Shown: positions 1-9,628, numbered from the stretch's first letter. The stretch: 64,000 nt of DNA from Pseudomonas sp. MWU15-20650 (GCF_023242475.1 NZ_JALJFG010000034.1:1-64000), one strand, 5' to 3'. Translations and numbers: made by a program. Notes: generated by a model not told the origin, from the letters alone.

Positions 1-2
1 GC

Positions 3-217
3 CCCAATGCCAGTCAGTTAAGCGCTAGAACGAGCAACCGGCAACCTGTGGCGAGCGGGCTTGTCCCGCGTTGGGGCGCGTAGCGCCCCCAAAGAGGGAC
101 GAATGCGGTGTACCCGATACCCCGCAGAGACAGCTTTTGGGGCCGCTACGCAGCCCGACGTGGGACAAGCCCGCTCGCCACAGTGATAGTGTTCCTTCTT
201 AACTGACTGGCATTGGG
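3..217. repeat. Composite inverted-repeat element containing a 134-bp repeat
   Basis: A perfect 20-bp inverted repeat (3-22 and 198-217) brackets a 134-bp core at 48-181. The core itself has inverted ends (GTGGCGAGCGGGC / GCTCGCCAC) and recurs at 60128-60261 with about ten differences by eye. I see no gene inside. It looks like a nested REP/MITE-type non-coding element. Confidence 0.75.
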
Positions 218-234
218 AAAAGCCCCCTCCCACA
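217..234. repeat. REP half-site next to the composite element
   Basis: The sequence AAGCCCCCTCCCACA matches one arm of the REP family found throughout the window. No second arm lies close by, so this is a single REP. From here to 359 I see only the untranslated region before the MFS gene and no convincing promoter. Confidence 0.6.
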
Positions 235-359
235 TTTAAGCCTGGCGGTGTTGGATGGATTGCGTTTGACGCACTTATAAGCTTCCGGTAAGTAACTTTT
301 TTGTCATGTATCAGGCTGAGTAAACTGCTCGGGTATTTCTAATCCCGAGTTACCCGTTC

Positions 360-1895
360 ATGACATCCCTCGCTGCCCCCGCTCTCCAGGCCGCAGCCAA
401 ACCGACTGCCCTGAGCCCGCCCGTGTTCGGCCCGCGTATCATCATCGGCCTGGTGGGGGTGTTGTTGGCGGTGCTGGTGTCCGGTCTCAACGAAATGGTC
501 ACCAAGGTCGCCCTTGCCGATATTCGCGGCGCGCTGTACATCGGCTTTGACGAAGGCACCTGGCTGGTCGCGGCGTACACGGCCACCTCCGTGGCGGCCA
601 TGGCGTTTGCGCCCTGGTGCTCGGTAACGTTTTCCCTGCGCCGTTTCACCCTCTGTGCCATCAGCCTGTTCACCGTGTTGGGCATCCTGTGCCCATTTGC
701 GCCGAACTACGAAAGCCTGCTGGTGCTGCGCACGGTGCAAGGCTTGGCCGGTGGCGCATTGCCGCCGATGTTGATGACCGTTGCGCTGCGTTTCTTGCCG
801 GCCAGCGTCAAGCTGTATGGCTTGGCCGGGTATGCCCTGACCGCCACCTTCGGCCCGAGCCTGGGCACACCGTTGGCGGCGCTGTGGACCGAGTATGTCG
901 GCTGGCAATGGGCGTTCTGGCAGATCGTCGGGCCGTGCCTGTTGGCGATGGCGGCGGTGGCCTATGGAATACCGCAAGACCCGCTGCGCCTGGAGCGCTT
1001 CAAGCAATTCAACTGGCGCGGCCTGCTGTTGGGCTTCCCGGCGATCTGCATGCTGGTGATCGGCCTGTTGCAGGGCAATCGCCTGGACTGGTTCGAGTCG
1101 GGCTTGATCACCTTTATGCTGTGTGGCGGCACGCTGTTGCTGGTGTTGTTCATGCTCAATGAATGGTCGCACCCCATGCCGTTCTTCAAGTTGCAGATGC
1201 TGGGCCTGCGCAACCTGGCATTTGCCCTGATCGTACTCGCCGGTGTGCTGATGGTGCTGACCTCGGTGATCATCATCCCGTCGAGTTTCCTCGCCCAGGT
1301 CCAGGGTTATCGGCCGTTGCAAACGGCGCCGGTGATGTTGCTGATGGCGCTGCCGCAGTTGGTCGCGCTGCCGCTGGTGGCCGCGTTGTGCAACTTGCGC
1401 TGGGTTGATTGTCGCTGGGTGCTGGGGATCGGTTTGAGCATGCTGGTCCTGTGCTGTATCGGCAGTGCGCAGTTGACCTCAGCGTGGATTCGCGACGACT
1501 TCTACGGCCTCTATCTGCTGCAGATTTTTGGCCAACCCATGGCGGTGCTGCCGCTGCTGATGCTCTCCACCGGCAGTATCCAGCCGGTAGAAGGGCCATT
1601 CGCCTCGGCCTGGTTCAACACCGTCAAGGGCCTGGCCGCGGTGGTCGCCACCGCCGTGCTGGATACGCTGACGACCCAGCGCCTGCACGTTCACTCGACG
1701 ATGTTGGTGGATCGCCTGGGCAATTCGCCGCTGGTCGACGGTGATGCACCGGGCCTCGCCCATCGCGTGCATGAGCAGGCGGTGGTGCTGACCTCTTCGG
1801 ATCTCTATTTCGTCATGGCCGGTGTCGCGGCGGCGTTGATCCTGCTGATTTTCTGGATGCCCACGCGGATCTATCCGCCGCGCGCTCCGACCTAG
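360..1895 (+). CDS. MFS drug/toxin exporter, EmrB/DHA2 type
   Basis: A 511-residue polytopic inner-membrane protein, the length expected of the 14-helix DHA2 (EmrB/QacA) family of proton-driven exporters. The family motif RTVQGLAGG lies at about residues 124-132, in the fourth to fifth helix region. It is the first gene of a three-gene unit with a HlyD adaptor 15 bases downstream and an outer-membrane factor, so it probably works as an EmrAB-TolC-like tripartite pump. The substrate cannot be read from sequence. The start at 360 has no clear Shine-Dalgarno sequence, but no better start is visible. Confidence 0.88.
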   Translation: MTSLAAPALQAAAKPTALSPPVFGPRIIIGLVGVLLAVLVSGLNEMVTKVALADIRGALYIGFDEGTWLVAAYTATSVAAMAFAPWCSVTFSLRRFTLCAISLFTVLGILCPFAPNYESLLVLRTVQGLAGGALPPMLMTVALRFLPASVKLYGLAGYALTATFGPSLGTPLAALWTEYVGWQWAFWQIVGPCLLAMAAVAYGIPQDPLRLERFKQFNWRGLLLGFPAICMLVIGLLQGNRLDWFESGLITFMLCGGTLLLVLFMLNEWSHPMPFFKLQMLGLRNLAFALIVLAGVLMVLTSVIIIPSSFLAQVQGYRPLQTAPVMLLMALPQLVALPLVAALCNLRWVDCRWVLGIGLSMLVLCCIGSAQLTSAWIRDDFYGLYLLQIFGQPMAVLPLLMLSTGSIQPVEGPFASAWFNTVKGLAAVVATAVLDTLTTQRLHVHSTMLVDRLGNSPLVDGDAPGLAHRVHEQAVVLTSSDLYFVMAGVAAALILLIFWMPTRIYPPRAPT

Positions 1896-1910
1896 CCACA
1901 AGGACTCTCC

Positions 1911-2969
1911 ATGAAACGCAAAGACAAAATTGCCGTCTCCGTTATTGCTGTGTTTGCCGTCGGCGTATTGGTTTACCTGGTCGCGCCGGGCGTACTGGGC
2001 AGTAAGCACCAGAGCACCAACGACGCCTTCGTCGCTGCTGACTTCACCCTGGTCGCGCCGCGCGTGGCCGGCTTCATCAAGGAAGTGTTGGTAGAAGACA
2101 ACCAGCGCGTCAAAGCCGGCCAACTGTTGGCGCTGATCGACGACCGTGATTTGCGCGCCGCCGCCCAGGCTGCCGATGCGGACACTTTGGTCGCCCAGGC
2201 CCAGCTGAAAAACGCCACCGCAACCCTGGAGCGCCAAAGCTCGGTGATCGCCCAGGCCCAGGCCACCGTCGCGGCGGATCGCGCCGAGGTGGCTTTCGCC
2301 GAGCACGAATTGAACCGCTACAACCACCTGGCCGGCGTGGGCGCGGGCACGGTGCAGAACGCCCAGCAAGCCAAGACCCGCATCGACCAGGCTACCGCGC
2401 GCCTGGCTAACGCTACCGCCGTGCTGGCGGCTGAACGCAAGCAGGTGGAAATCCTCACGGCCCAGCGGGACGCCGCTGAAGGTGGGCTGAAGCGCGCCCA
2501 GGCGGCGTTGGAAATGGCCAGTTACCAGCTGTCCTACACGCGCATTGTCGCGCCGGTGGATGGCATGGTGGGCGAGCGCGCCGTGAGGGTCGGCGCCTAT
2601 GTGACGCCGGGCAGCAAGATTCTCGCGGTGGTGCCGCTGAATGAAGCCTATGTGGTCGCCAACTTCCAGGAGACGCAACTGTTCCATATGCACGCCGGTC
2701 AAGCCGTGCAGGTGCGCGTCGACAGCCTCGACGGTGAACCGCTCAACGGCCACCTGGAAAGCCTCGCGCCGGCTACCGGGGTGACGTTCGCTTCGGTCAA
2801 ACCGGATAACGCCACCGGCAACTTCACCAAGGTGGTGCAGCGTATTCCGGTCAAGATCGTCCTGGAGCCGAACCAGCCACTGACCGAGCGCCTGCGTGTC
2901 GGTATGTCAGTAGAAGCCAGCGTCGACACTCAGGCCGTTGCACCACAGCGTGAGGTCGCGCAGCAATGA
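1911..2969 (+). CDS. HlyD/EmrA-family membrane fusion protein
   Basis: A 352-residue periplasmic adaptor. Residues 7-28 form a single N-terminal membrane anchor. A split lipoyl (biotinyl-like) domain follows, with the typical phrase VAPRVAGFIKEVLVEDNQRV near residues 45-65. A long alanine- and glutamine-rich coiled-coil hairpin and a beta-barrel end complete it. An AAGGA ribosome site precedes the ATG. It should bridge the MFS pump to the outer-membrane channel. Its stop overlaps the start of the next gene by four bases (ATGA), which implies translational coupling. Confidence 0.9.
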   Translation: MKRKDKIAVSVIAVFAVGVLVYLVAPGVLGSKHQSTNDAFVAADFTLVAPRVAGFIKEVLVEDNQRVKAGQLLALIDDRDLRAAAQAADADTLVAQAQLKNATATLERQSSVIAQAQATVAADRAEVAFAEHELNRYNHLAGVGAGTVQNAQQAKTRIDQATARLANATAVLAAERKQVEILTAQRDAAEGGLKRAQAALEMASYQLSYTRIVAPVDGMVGERAVRVGAYVTPGSKILAVVPLNEAYVVANFQETQLFHMHAGQAVQVRVDSLDGEPLNGHLESLAPATGVTFASVKPDNATGNFTKVVQRIPVKIVLEPNQPLTERLRVGMSVEASVDTQAVAPQREVAQQ

Positions 2970-4444
2970 GACACGCCGTTTGGTTCACCTTGAGCCTCAT
3001 CAGCCTGAGCGCCTGCAGCGTCGGCCCGGACTTCCAGCGGCCCCAAGGCCCAAGCGTCACGCAATGGAGCGAGCCTCAGGGGCGCCAGGCCGTCAGCCGC
3101 GCGGTCACCGACCCGTTGCAGGAACGCTGGTGGGATGTGTTTCACGACGCGCAGCTTTCGGCCCTCACTCGCCGAGCCCTCACCGATAACCTCGACCTGA
3201 AACTGGCCAGCAGCCGCTTGCAACAAAGCCGTGCCGTGCGCCAGGTGACCACCGCCGAGCGTTACCCCGACGTCGAAGCCACGGGTGCTTACCAGCGCAA
3301 ACGCAACAGCGGCAAAGGCTTGAACGACCCCTCTGGCGAGAACGGCCGTTCGGCCTACAGCCAGTGGGACATGGGCTTCTCGGCCGCTTGGGAGCTGGAC
3401 TTCTGGGGCCGGGTCAAGCGCGAGACCGAAGCCGCCGACGCCACCCTGCAAGTCGCGGAAAACGACCGCCGGGCCGTGCTGTTGTCGGTGCTGGCCGAGA
3501 CCGCCCAGGACTACATCCAACTGCGCGGCGTGCAAAACACCCGCGCCGTCACCGAGCAAAACCTCGATGTTGCGCGCCACAGCCTCAAGCTCTCGCAACT
3601 GCGTCTGGCCGACGGTGTTGCGACAGACCTGGACGTCGCCGAGGCTGCCGCTCAGGTGGCCACCATCGAAGCGCGCCTACCGGCGTTGCAACAGCGCCAG
3701 GACCAGTTGATCAACGCCTTGAGCCTGTTGATGGGCGAGCCGCCCCAGGCCCTGCACGCGCAGCTCTCCAAGGACGCTGCTGTGCCGCAAACCCAACGCC
3801 AGGTCGCTATCGGCCTGCCGTCGGAACTCGCCGAACGCCGTCCCGACATTCGCCAGGCAGAAGCGCGCTTGCACGCGGCCACCGCCAATATCGGCGTGGC
3901 CAAGGGCGACTTCTACCCGCGGATCACCTTGTCCGGGAGCCTCGGATCCCAAGCCATGCAGTTGTCGGATTTCGGCACTTGGGGCTCACGCGCCTTCGCC
4001 TTCGGCCCACAGTTCAGCCTGCCACTGTTCAACGGCGGGCGCCTGCAGGGCATGTTGAATTTGCGTGAAGCCCAGCAACAGGAAGCGGCCCTTGCGTACC
4101 AGCAAACAGTGCTGCGCGCCTGGCATGAAATCGATGATCAACTGACCCGCTACAACGCCAGCCAACTGCGCCGCGACAGCCTCGCCGAGGCCGTACGCCA
4201 GAACCAGATTGCCCTCATCACGGCGCAACATCAGTACGTCGAAGGCGTGGTGGATTTCGTCAACGTACTCACTGTGCAAAGCGCGCTGCTGGCGACCCAG
4301 GAGCAGTGGGTGGAAAGCTCTACCGGCGTGTCGTTGGCGATGGTTGGGTTGTACAAGGCGTTGGGAGGCGGGTGGGAGTCGGTGTATCCCGTGCAAACTG
4401 CCCAATCCAAATGTGGCAGGGGGGTTGCTTCCGATTGCGGTTGA
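2966..4444 (+). CDS. Outer-membrane efflux lipoprotein, NodT/OprM family
   Basis: A 492-residue TolC-like outer-membrane factor. The signal peptide ends in a lipobox with Cys17 (LSAC), and residues after it (VGPDF) match the NodT family opening. Two outer-membrane-efflux repeats follow, each with long helices and phrases such as ERRPDIRQAEARL. It completes the tripartite pump with the two upstream genes. The last ten or so codons lie inside a REPIN at 4412-4500, so the tail QSKCGRGVASDCG comes from repeat DNA and is not conserved family sequence. Confidence 0.9.
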   Translation: MRHAVWFTLSLISLSACSVGPDFQRPQGPSVTQWSEPQGRQAVSRAVTDPLQERWWDVFHDAQLSALTRRALTDNLDLKLASSRLQQSRAVRQVTTAERYPDVEATGAYQRKRNSGKGLNDPSGENGRSAYSQWDMGFSAAWELDFWGRVKRETEAADATLQVAENDRRAVLLSVLAETAQDYIQLRGVQNTRAVTEQNLDVARHSLKLSQLRLADGVATDLDVAEAAAQVATIEARLPALQQRQDQLINALSLLMGEPPQALHAQLSKDAAVPQTQRQVAIGLPSELAERRPDIRQAEARLHAATANIGVAKGDFYPRITLSGSLGSQAMQLSDFGTWGSRAFAFGPQFSLPLFNGGRLQGMLNLREAQQQEAALAYQQTVLRAWHEIDDQLTRYNASQLRRDSLAEAVRQNQIALITAQHQYVEGVVDFVNVLTVQSALLATQEQWVESSTGVSLAMVGLYKALGGGWESVYPVQTAQSKCGRGVASDCG

Positions 4445-4500
4445 TCAGTTCATATGCTGATGTCTGACACACCGTTATCGGGAGCAAGCCCCCTCCCACA
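4412..4500. repeat. REPIN overlapping the 3' end of the outer-membrane factor gene
   Basis: A degenerate left REP arm (ATGTGGCAGGGGGGTTGC) and a canonical right arm (GGGAGCAAGCCCCCTCCCACA) stand in inverted orientation. The left arm is read through as coding sequence to the TGA at 4442-4444. The right arm may serve as the transcription end of the operon. Confidence 0.75.
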
Positions 4501-4533
4501 GGGGAAATGTGCTGTTCGTAAGGGGGTGTTCGG

Positions 4534-5238
4534 TCACGGATTCTGCAAGAACACCACATACCCCCGAAACCACTCACTGCCCTTCAAATACCCTGGCGCT
4601 TGCCACGCGCCCCCCTGAATCAACCCCACCTTGAACGGCACTCCCAAGCGATTCATGCGTGGCAGGTACGCCGCGTAATCCGGGATGCTGTGGCGCCCTT
4701 GATACGTCTGTACCACCACTTCATCCACCACACCCTTTAGCTGGGCGATGGCGGCTGGGTCGGCGTTGCTGCTCCAGTCCATCAGGCCGGTGATGCTCAG
4801 GCGCAGGTCGGCAGGCAGGCGTTGGCGCAGGTCGCGCAGAAAACCCGCGTATTCGTGCAGGTATTGGGTGCGGGCGTCGAAATCGATCTGGATGCCGACC
4901 ACCGGGTTGCCCGCGTCACGCCAGCGTTGCACCTGGCCGAGCAGTTGGGTGTAGACCCGCTCCGGCCAGTGCAAGGTGTGGGCGCGGTAGACCACCCAGA
5001 CGTCCCCTTGGGTAATGCGCGGTACGCTGATGCCTTGGGCGATGAACTGCACGCCGCGCTGGGGCGCGCGGCGGGTGGAGTTGATCTGGCCTTGGAGGAT
5101 GTACAGGGTTTTCGCCTGCTTGAGCACCGGCTGGGGCGTGACGCCGCTCCACAGCCAGAAGGCGTCGTAGTCGCGGGCGTCAACGGCGCCGAAGGCCGGG
5201 CTTGCCAGCAACAGCAAGCCTAGCCACACGTGCTTCAC
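4534..5238 (-). CDS. DUF3142-like exported protein
   Basis: About 234 residues with a cleavable signal peptide (VKHVWLGLLLLASPAFGA). The body looks like the DUF3142 family, which is thought to adopt a TIM-barrel-like fold; I recognise it from the DFDARTQYLHEYAGFLRDLR region and the final EVVVQTYQGRH motif. The function is unknown. The GTG start at 5238 is chosen because it gives a clean signal peptide and overlaps the stop of the upstream gene (GTGA). A longer frame to 5265 would run into that gene. The two are almost certainly co-translated. Confidence 0.7.
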   Translation of the reverse strand: MKHVWLGLLLLASPAFGAVDARDYDAFWLWSGVTPQPVLKQAKTLYILQGQINSTRRAPQRGVQFIAQGISVPRITQGDVWVVYRAHTLHWPERVYTQLLGQVQRWRDAGNPVVGIQIDFDARTQYLHEYAGFLRDLRQRLPADLRLSITGLMDWSSNADPAAIAQLKGVVDEVVVQTYQGRHSIPDYAAYLPRMNRLGVPFKVGLIQGGAWQAPGYLKGSEWFRGYVVFLQNP

Positions 5239-7400
5239 CAGTAGTACTTCAGCGACTCGGCCCACTCGGTGTCGGCAAACCCGGTTTTCAACTGGCGGAA
5301 CCAGCCTTTGCGCACGGACTTGTCCACATCGACGCCACCGCAGTTGTTATAGCCGGCCCGGGCATAGCAGTTGATTGCGCGAAACAGGGCGTAAGCCTTG
5401 TCGTTGTGGGCAGCCTTGGGGTTGGCGATGACCTGCCGGTAACCGTCGAGCCGCGAGAAGGTTTCGCCTTTGAACAGCGAGTCGGTGCTGCCCAGGCTAC
5501 CGGCGGAGCGCGCCTGGTCCAGCGGCATGCCATCCAGATTGTTACGCAGGATGAATTCGCCCAGGCAGTTCAGGCCCTTGGGGTTCTTCGGGTCGGCCTG
5601 CAGGGTGCTGGCGATTTGCGCAACGCTCGGGCAGGCGTAGCCGGACTCGGCTTTGTCGCCGTTCCACTGGAACATCTGCAGCGACCGACCGTCAGCGTAG
5701 ACATAACCCAGGCTCGGGCTGAGTTTGCCCTCGGGCACCGACGCCGGCAGTTGCTTGAAGTCCTCGGCGAAAGTGGCGTATTGGCCGCGCATCAAGTCCT
5801 TATAGAGCAGCACAAACTGGGCCGTGTCGCGTTCGGTCGGGTCGCTGGCTTGGGTGATCTGCTGACGCAGCAGCGCTTGGCCTGCAACGTTACGCAGCAA
5901 GATGTAGCGCACCTGCTTGGCGCTGATCGGCGAGTCGGCCGCGAACACCTTGGCCACTTGCCCGCTGCGCTCGTAGTTCATGGCCAGGGCCAGTTCCAAT
6001 TGGTCGCGCTGCAAGGGTTGCTTGGCCAGGGGCATCAGTTTCAGCCACAGCGCTTCGGCGCTTTTCCAGTCACCCTTGGACTCCAGGGCCAGGCCGCGCA
6101 GGGTCTGCTGGCTGAACGCGAGGTAATCCAGGCGTGCAGGCACGTCTTGGGGCAGCAGTTTCAAGGTGGTATCGGGTTGGTGCTCGACGTACAGGGCAAA
6201 CGCCGCTTGCACGTAGTCGTACAACGCCGGTTCCTGGGCAAACACCGGCTTTTGCTCGGCCAATGCTTCGCGGGTCAGCTTGGGCGGGTTGCCGGCGCGC
6301 ATCCACATCAAGTCATTGAGCGCCAGGGTGAATGGGTTGGCCCCGGGGGTGTTGATGGCGCTCAGTAGTTTGTTGTCGGTTTCCTGCACCAGGTCATCCA
6401 ACGACACGTTGCTGTGCTCGGCGTTGAATTGGGTCAATTGTGCAGCAAGGTCGTTCGCCAGTTTGTCGGTATCGCCCGCCAGCCAATGCACCCGACGCAA
6501 CAAACCCTGGGCGGAGACCGCGTATTCACCCTGTGGGTAAGTGCTCAGGTACAGGTTGAAGCTCGTATCGGCATCGGCCAGTACCGACTTATCCACACGC
6601 TGCAATTGCGGCATGCCGTATTCGTCGAAGGCGTTTTCCTGGGCCTGGTTCAATTCGGTACGGGCGATCATATAGAGCGCCGTTTCCTTGACCCACGGCA
6701 GGCTGCCGGCGGTGGCGGCGACAAAACCACGTTGTGCGTCGCCAAAACGACCGCTGTAGAAGTCGCCGGCTGCTTGAAGGTAGGTGCGCAGTTCGCGACC
6801 TGAGGCCGACTGGATCTGATCCGGGTCACCCAGGCTTGCGCCTTCCCAGGTGCACGCGCCGAGCAGGTGCAGGCGGCCTGTGACCAGGAGACGGCGTTCC
6901 GCTTCAGGCAGATCGGCTTTGATGACCTGGCCGATAAACGCCGTGGCGCTGCTGTCGTCATTGCTACGGCAGCGACTGCCTTCGCCGGTCAGAAACGCGT
7001 CACCGGCGGCTTTGTCGTTTTCACGCGGGATACCCAGAGGCGCAAGCAGTTGAGCGAGTGTGCTCGGGGTGGGGGCTGCGTCGGTTTTTTCGACGCTGGC
7101 ATCGGTTGCCGGGGTGAGGCGATACACCGGGAATGGCACCGGGCCGAAACCTTGTTCCAGGTCCGTTTCACCCAGTGCGTTCGGCGTCAGGGCCGCCACC
7201 TGCTTGTCTGCCAGCAACAGCCGCAGGTTGACCCGGCTATCGTTGCCGGGGCTCAAGAAGGGCAGGTTGCTGCATCCTTCAAGGCTATCGCGTGATACCC
7301 GCCAGTCGGGGTAACACGAGTCATCGCCACTGGCCTGGGCTTGGAGCGAAAGGCCGGCGAGCAACGCTATTACCAGGGGAGACAGAAAACCGATGCGCAT
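5235..7400 (-). CDS. Large exported TPR-like protein of unknown function
   Basis: A 721-residue protein with a Sec signal peptide (cleavage near QAQASGD). Most of the chain is helical and resembles a solenoid of TPR-like units; the stretch around residues 190-310 (tolerating phrases such as FNLYLSTYPQGEYAVSAQGLLRR) recalls the YbgF/BamD type. It should be periplasmic or outer-membrane associated. A good AAGGATAC ribosome site precedes the ATG. It is coupled to the DUF3142 gene downstream, suggesting a joint envelope role. I do not recognise a characterised homologue. Confidence 0.65.
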   Translation of the reverse strand: MRIGFLSPLVIALLAGLSLQAQASGDDSCYPDWRVSRDSLEGCSNLPFLSPGNDSRVNLRLLLADKQVAALTPNALGETDLEQGFGPVPFPVYRLTPATDASVEKTDAAPTPSTLAQLLAPLGIPRENDKAAGDAFLTGEGSRCRSNDDSSATAFIGQVIKADLPEAERRLLVTGRLHLLGACTWEGASLGDPDQIQSASGRELRTYLQAAGDFYSGRFGDAQRGFVAATAGSLPWVKETALYMIARTELNQAQENAFDEYGMPQLQRVDKSVLADADTSFNLYLSTYPQGEYAVSAQGLLRRVHWLAGDTDKLANDLAAQLTQFNAEHSNVSLDDLVQETDNKLLSAINTPGANPFTLALNDLMWMRAGNPPKLTREALAEQKPVFAQEPALYDYVQAAFALYVEHQPDTTLKLLPQDVPARLDYLAFSQQTLRGLALESKGDWKSAEALWLKLMPLAKQPLQRDQLELALAMNYERSGQVAKVFAADSPISAKQVRYILLRNVAGQALLRQQITQASDPTERDTAQFVLLYKDLMRGQYATFAEDFKQLPASVPEGKLSPSLGYVYADGRSLQMFQWNGDKAESGYACPSVAQIASTLQADPKNPKGLNCLGEFILRNNLDGMPLDQARSAGSLGSTDSLFKGETFSRLDGYRQVIANPKAAHNDKAYALFRAINCYARAGYNNCGGVDVDKSVRKGWFRQLKTGFADTEWAESLKYYW

Positions 7401-7569
7401 GACGTATCCTTGATCCTTAGTCCTTTGAAGGGGGCAATAATAGCGTGATCTGATAAGCGCTTCGGTGAAGACCTACACAAATCAAAGATTTGTCCGATTC
7501 CAGCAGCGAATCGAGGCCTTTTGTCCTAGAGTGGCGGTTGTTTGCATAGGTGCAGGTTTTGCCTAGGAA

Positions 7570-9204
7570 ATGGGCAGTGGCAGGGGAATCGAGGTGCGAC
7601 GGGTTGTGGTAGAGCAAGACGACAAAGTTGGGTCATTACCCACGTTCAATCGCCTCTCGCAGGCTTGGCAAGGTGCTACCTGGATGACTCGGTTATGGTG
7701 GGTGCCGATCCTGGTGCTGGCTGCGGGGATGCGCTTTTACGGCCTGACGGCCTCCGCCATCTGGGGGGACGAAGCCTCGAGCCTGCTGCTCAGCGAATAC
7801 GCTGCAGGCGATCTGTGGTTTCACGCGGCCCATGATGTGCACCCGCCGTTGTATTTTTTCCTGCTGCGCGGCTGGATTGGGTTGTTTGGCGATGGGATTT
7901 TATCCCTGCGCGGTATGAGTGCGATCCCTGGCGTAGTTGCCGTCGGCCTGGGTATCTGGCTGACGCAGCAGCTGTCGACTCGTCGGGCGGCTGTGCTGGC
8001 GGGAATCCTGCTGGCGTTGCTTCCCACCGCCGTGCGCTACAGCCAGGAAGTGCGCATGTATTCACTGCTGGGCGTCTGGCTGTTGGGTGCCACGCTGGCG
8101 TTGGTGTATTGGGTACGGCAACCCGAGCGCATGCGCTACTTGGTGGCCTATGTACTGCTGATGACCGCCGGCTTCTACACCCACTATTTCACCGCGCTCT
8201 GCGTGTTGGTGCATTGGGTCTACCTGGGGCTGTTGGGTGGCTCCGGGCTGTCAGGCCGGCGTTTAATCGGGCGCCCGGCGTGGTGGGCGGCCAATTGTAT
8301 GATCGTGTTGTTGTACCTGCCCTGGCTGCCCAACCTGCTGGACCTGGTGCAGCACGTTGATGAACTCAAGGTCGGCGGGGACATTGGCTGGGAAGATCCG
8401 GTCAACGCGTCCTCGGTACCGTCGATGATCTGGACGTTTCTGCTCCAGGACGAGGGTGTTGGCTTTTGGCCGCCGCTGTTCTGGTTGTTCCCGTCAATGC
8501 TGATCGCGATTGTTGCGGTGACGGCCTGGCGAGACCGTGAGCGCTACCGGCCGGCCAGCCTTTTGGCGTTGTTTTTCCTGCTGCCGCTGCTGCTGGTGTA
8601 CGGGGTGTCGTTTATTTCCCCGGTGTTTATCGAGCGCTACCTCACGGTGTACGCATTGGGCTTGCCGATCCTCGTGGCCTTGGCCATCGACCGCCTGCCT
8701 GCGCGCCTGTCACTGCTCGGTGCGGCACTGTTGGTGCTGGTTGTGGGTGTGGAACTGATGGGGCTGAAGAACAACTTCACCGTCGATGAGCAGGATCAAT
8801 TCAACGCGCCGGTGGAGTTCGTCAACCGCAACTACCAAGAAGACGATCGCATCGTTCTCAGCGACATGTTGTGGTACCTGCCCTACGTGTATTACGACCA
8901 GACCGATGCCCAGTTGCAGCTCTACACACCGCCCAAGCCCGACGGTACATCGACCCGGCCGAATGCCTATGGCTTCGGCACACTGGTGGACCAGGACGGC
9001 GGGCGCATTTACCTCGACCGCCTGTCGGCATTGCCGGCCGATACCCGTCGTGTGTGGTTGATCAGCAGCAACGAAGCCCCGGATGACTTTGCTCCGCTGC
9101 CTGAAGGCTGGCGTGAGCTGAGTCGCCAGGATGGCGGCGGCGCCAGGGTACGCTTGTTCGTGCTGTGCCACGTACCAGCGCCGCAACCCGAAGGTTGCCG
9201 CTAG
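7570..9204 (+). CDS. Glycosyltransferase family 39 (ArnT/PMT-like) membrane protein
   Basis: An integral membrane protein with about 10-12 helices. The first periplasmic loop carries the acidic signature WGDEASSLLLSEYAAG and the HDVHPPLYFFLLRGW phrase typical of GT39 enzymes that use polyprenyl-phosphate sugars. The C-terminal 150 residues are soluble and probably periplasmic. The annotated start gives a 38-residue hydrophilic extension with poor ribosome-site spacing; ATG at 7684, just before the first helix (MTRLWWVP), is a credible alternative. It stands alone, divergent from the TPR gene. Acceptor and donor are unknown. Confidence 0.75.
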   Translation: MGSGRGIEVRRVVVEQDDKVGSLPTFNRLSQAWQGATWMTRLWWVPILVLAAGMRFYGLTASAIWGDEASSLLLSEYAAGDLWFHAAHDVHPPLYFFLLRGWIGLFGDGILSLRGMSAIPGVVAVGLGIWLTQQLSTRRAAVLAGILLALLPTAVRYSQEVRMYSLLGVWLLGATLALVYWVRQPERMRYLVAYVLLMTAGFYTHYFTALCVLVHWVYLGLLGGSGLSGRRLIGRPAWWAANCMIVLLYLPWLPNLLDLVQHVDELKVGGDIGWEDPVNASSVPSMIWTFLLQDEGVGFWPPLFWLFPSMLIAIVAVTAWRDRERYRPASLLALFFLLPLLLVYGVSFISPVFIERYLTVYALGLPILVALAIDRLPARLSLLGAALLVLVVGVELMGLKNNFTVDEQDQFNAPVEFVNRNYQEDDRIVLSDMLWYLPYVYYDQTDAQLQLYTPPKPDGTSTRPNAYGFGTLVDQDGGRIYLDRLSALPADTRRVWLISSNEAPDDFAPLPEGWRELSRQDGGGARVRLFVLCHVPAPQPEGCR

Positions 9205-9238
9205 ACTCAGTTAAACCGTCTCTCATCTGGAGCTCGCC

Positions 9239-9493
9239 ATGGAATCGCCGGTGCACACCCTGCCGTCACTGTTCAAACAACTGGGTTTAGCGGACGACCC
9301 GGTCAGCATTGACCGGTTTGTCGCCGTGCATTCACCGCTCAAGCCGGATTTGAAACTCGCGGATGCGTTCTTTTGGACGCCAAGCCAAAAGGCGTTTTTG
9401 CTCGAGGAGATTTTGGAGGATGCGGATTGGGCCGAGGTGGTGGACGAGTTGAATGTGTTGTTGCGTACTGGGCGAGGTGTGCAACAGCCTTAG
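9239..9493 (+). CDS. DUF2789 family protein
   Basis: An 84-residue soluble protein matching the small Pseudomonas DUF2789 family. The opening HTLPSLFKQLGL, the central FFWTPSQKAFLLEEI and the end WAEVVDELNVLL are the recognisable features. A TGGAG ribosome site sits eight bases before the ATG. The function is unknown. It lies 34 bases after the glycosyltransferase and may share its transcript. Confidence 0.8.
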   Translation: MESPVHTLPSLFKQLGLADDPVSIDRFVAVHSPLKPDLKLADAFFWTPSQKAFLLEEILEDADWAEVVDELNVLLRTGRGVQQP

Positions 9494-9591
9494 AAAAAAG
9501 CAAAAACTTGAGAAAATGATCGGAGTCGAAAGCCATCGCGCCCACGCCTGTTGCTGATTCAGTGCTTGACCCTCTTCTTTTGGCGCAACCG

Positions 9592-9628
9592 GTAACTGTG
9601 AGGGAGTTTGCTCCCTCGCCACAGTTAC
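9592..9628. repeat. Nested palindrome, REP-like or terminator
   Basis: GTAACTGTG at 9592-9600 pairs perfectly with CACAGTTAC at 9620-9628, and the inner AGGGAG/CTCCCT also pairs. There is no T-run after it. It could end transcription of the DUF2789 gene or be a mobile repeat. Confidence 0.6.

Noticed and set aside
266..294. A promoter before the MFS gene (TTGACG with TAAGTA)
   Set aside because: The -35-like box is good but the -10-like box at the right spacing matches the consensus at only two positions.
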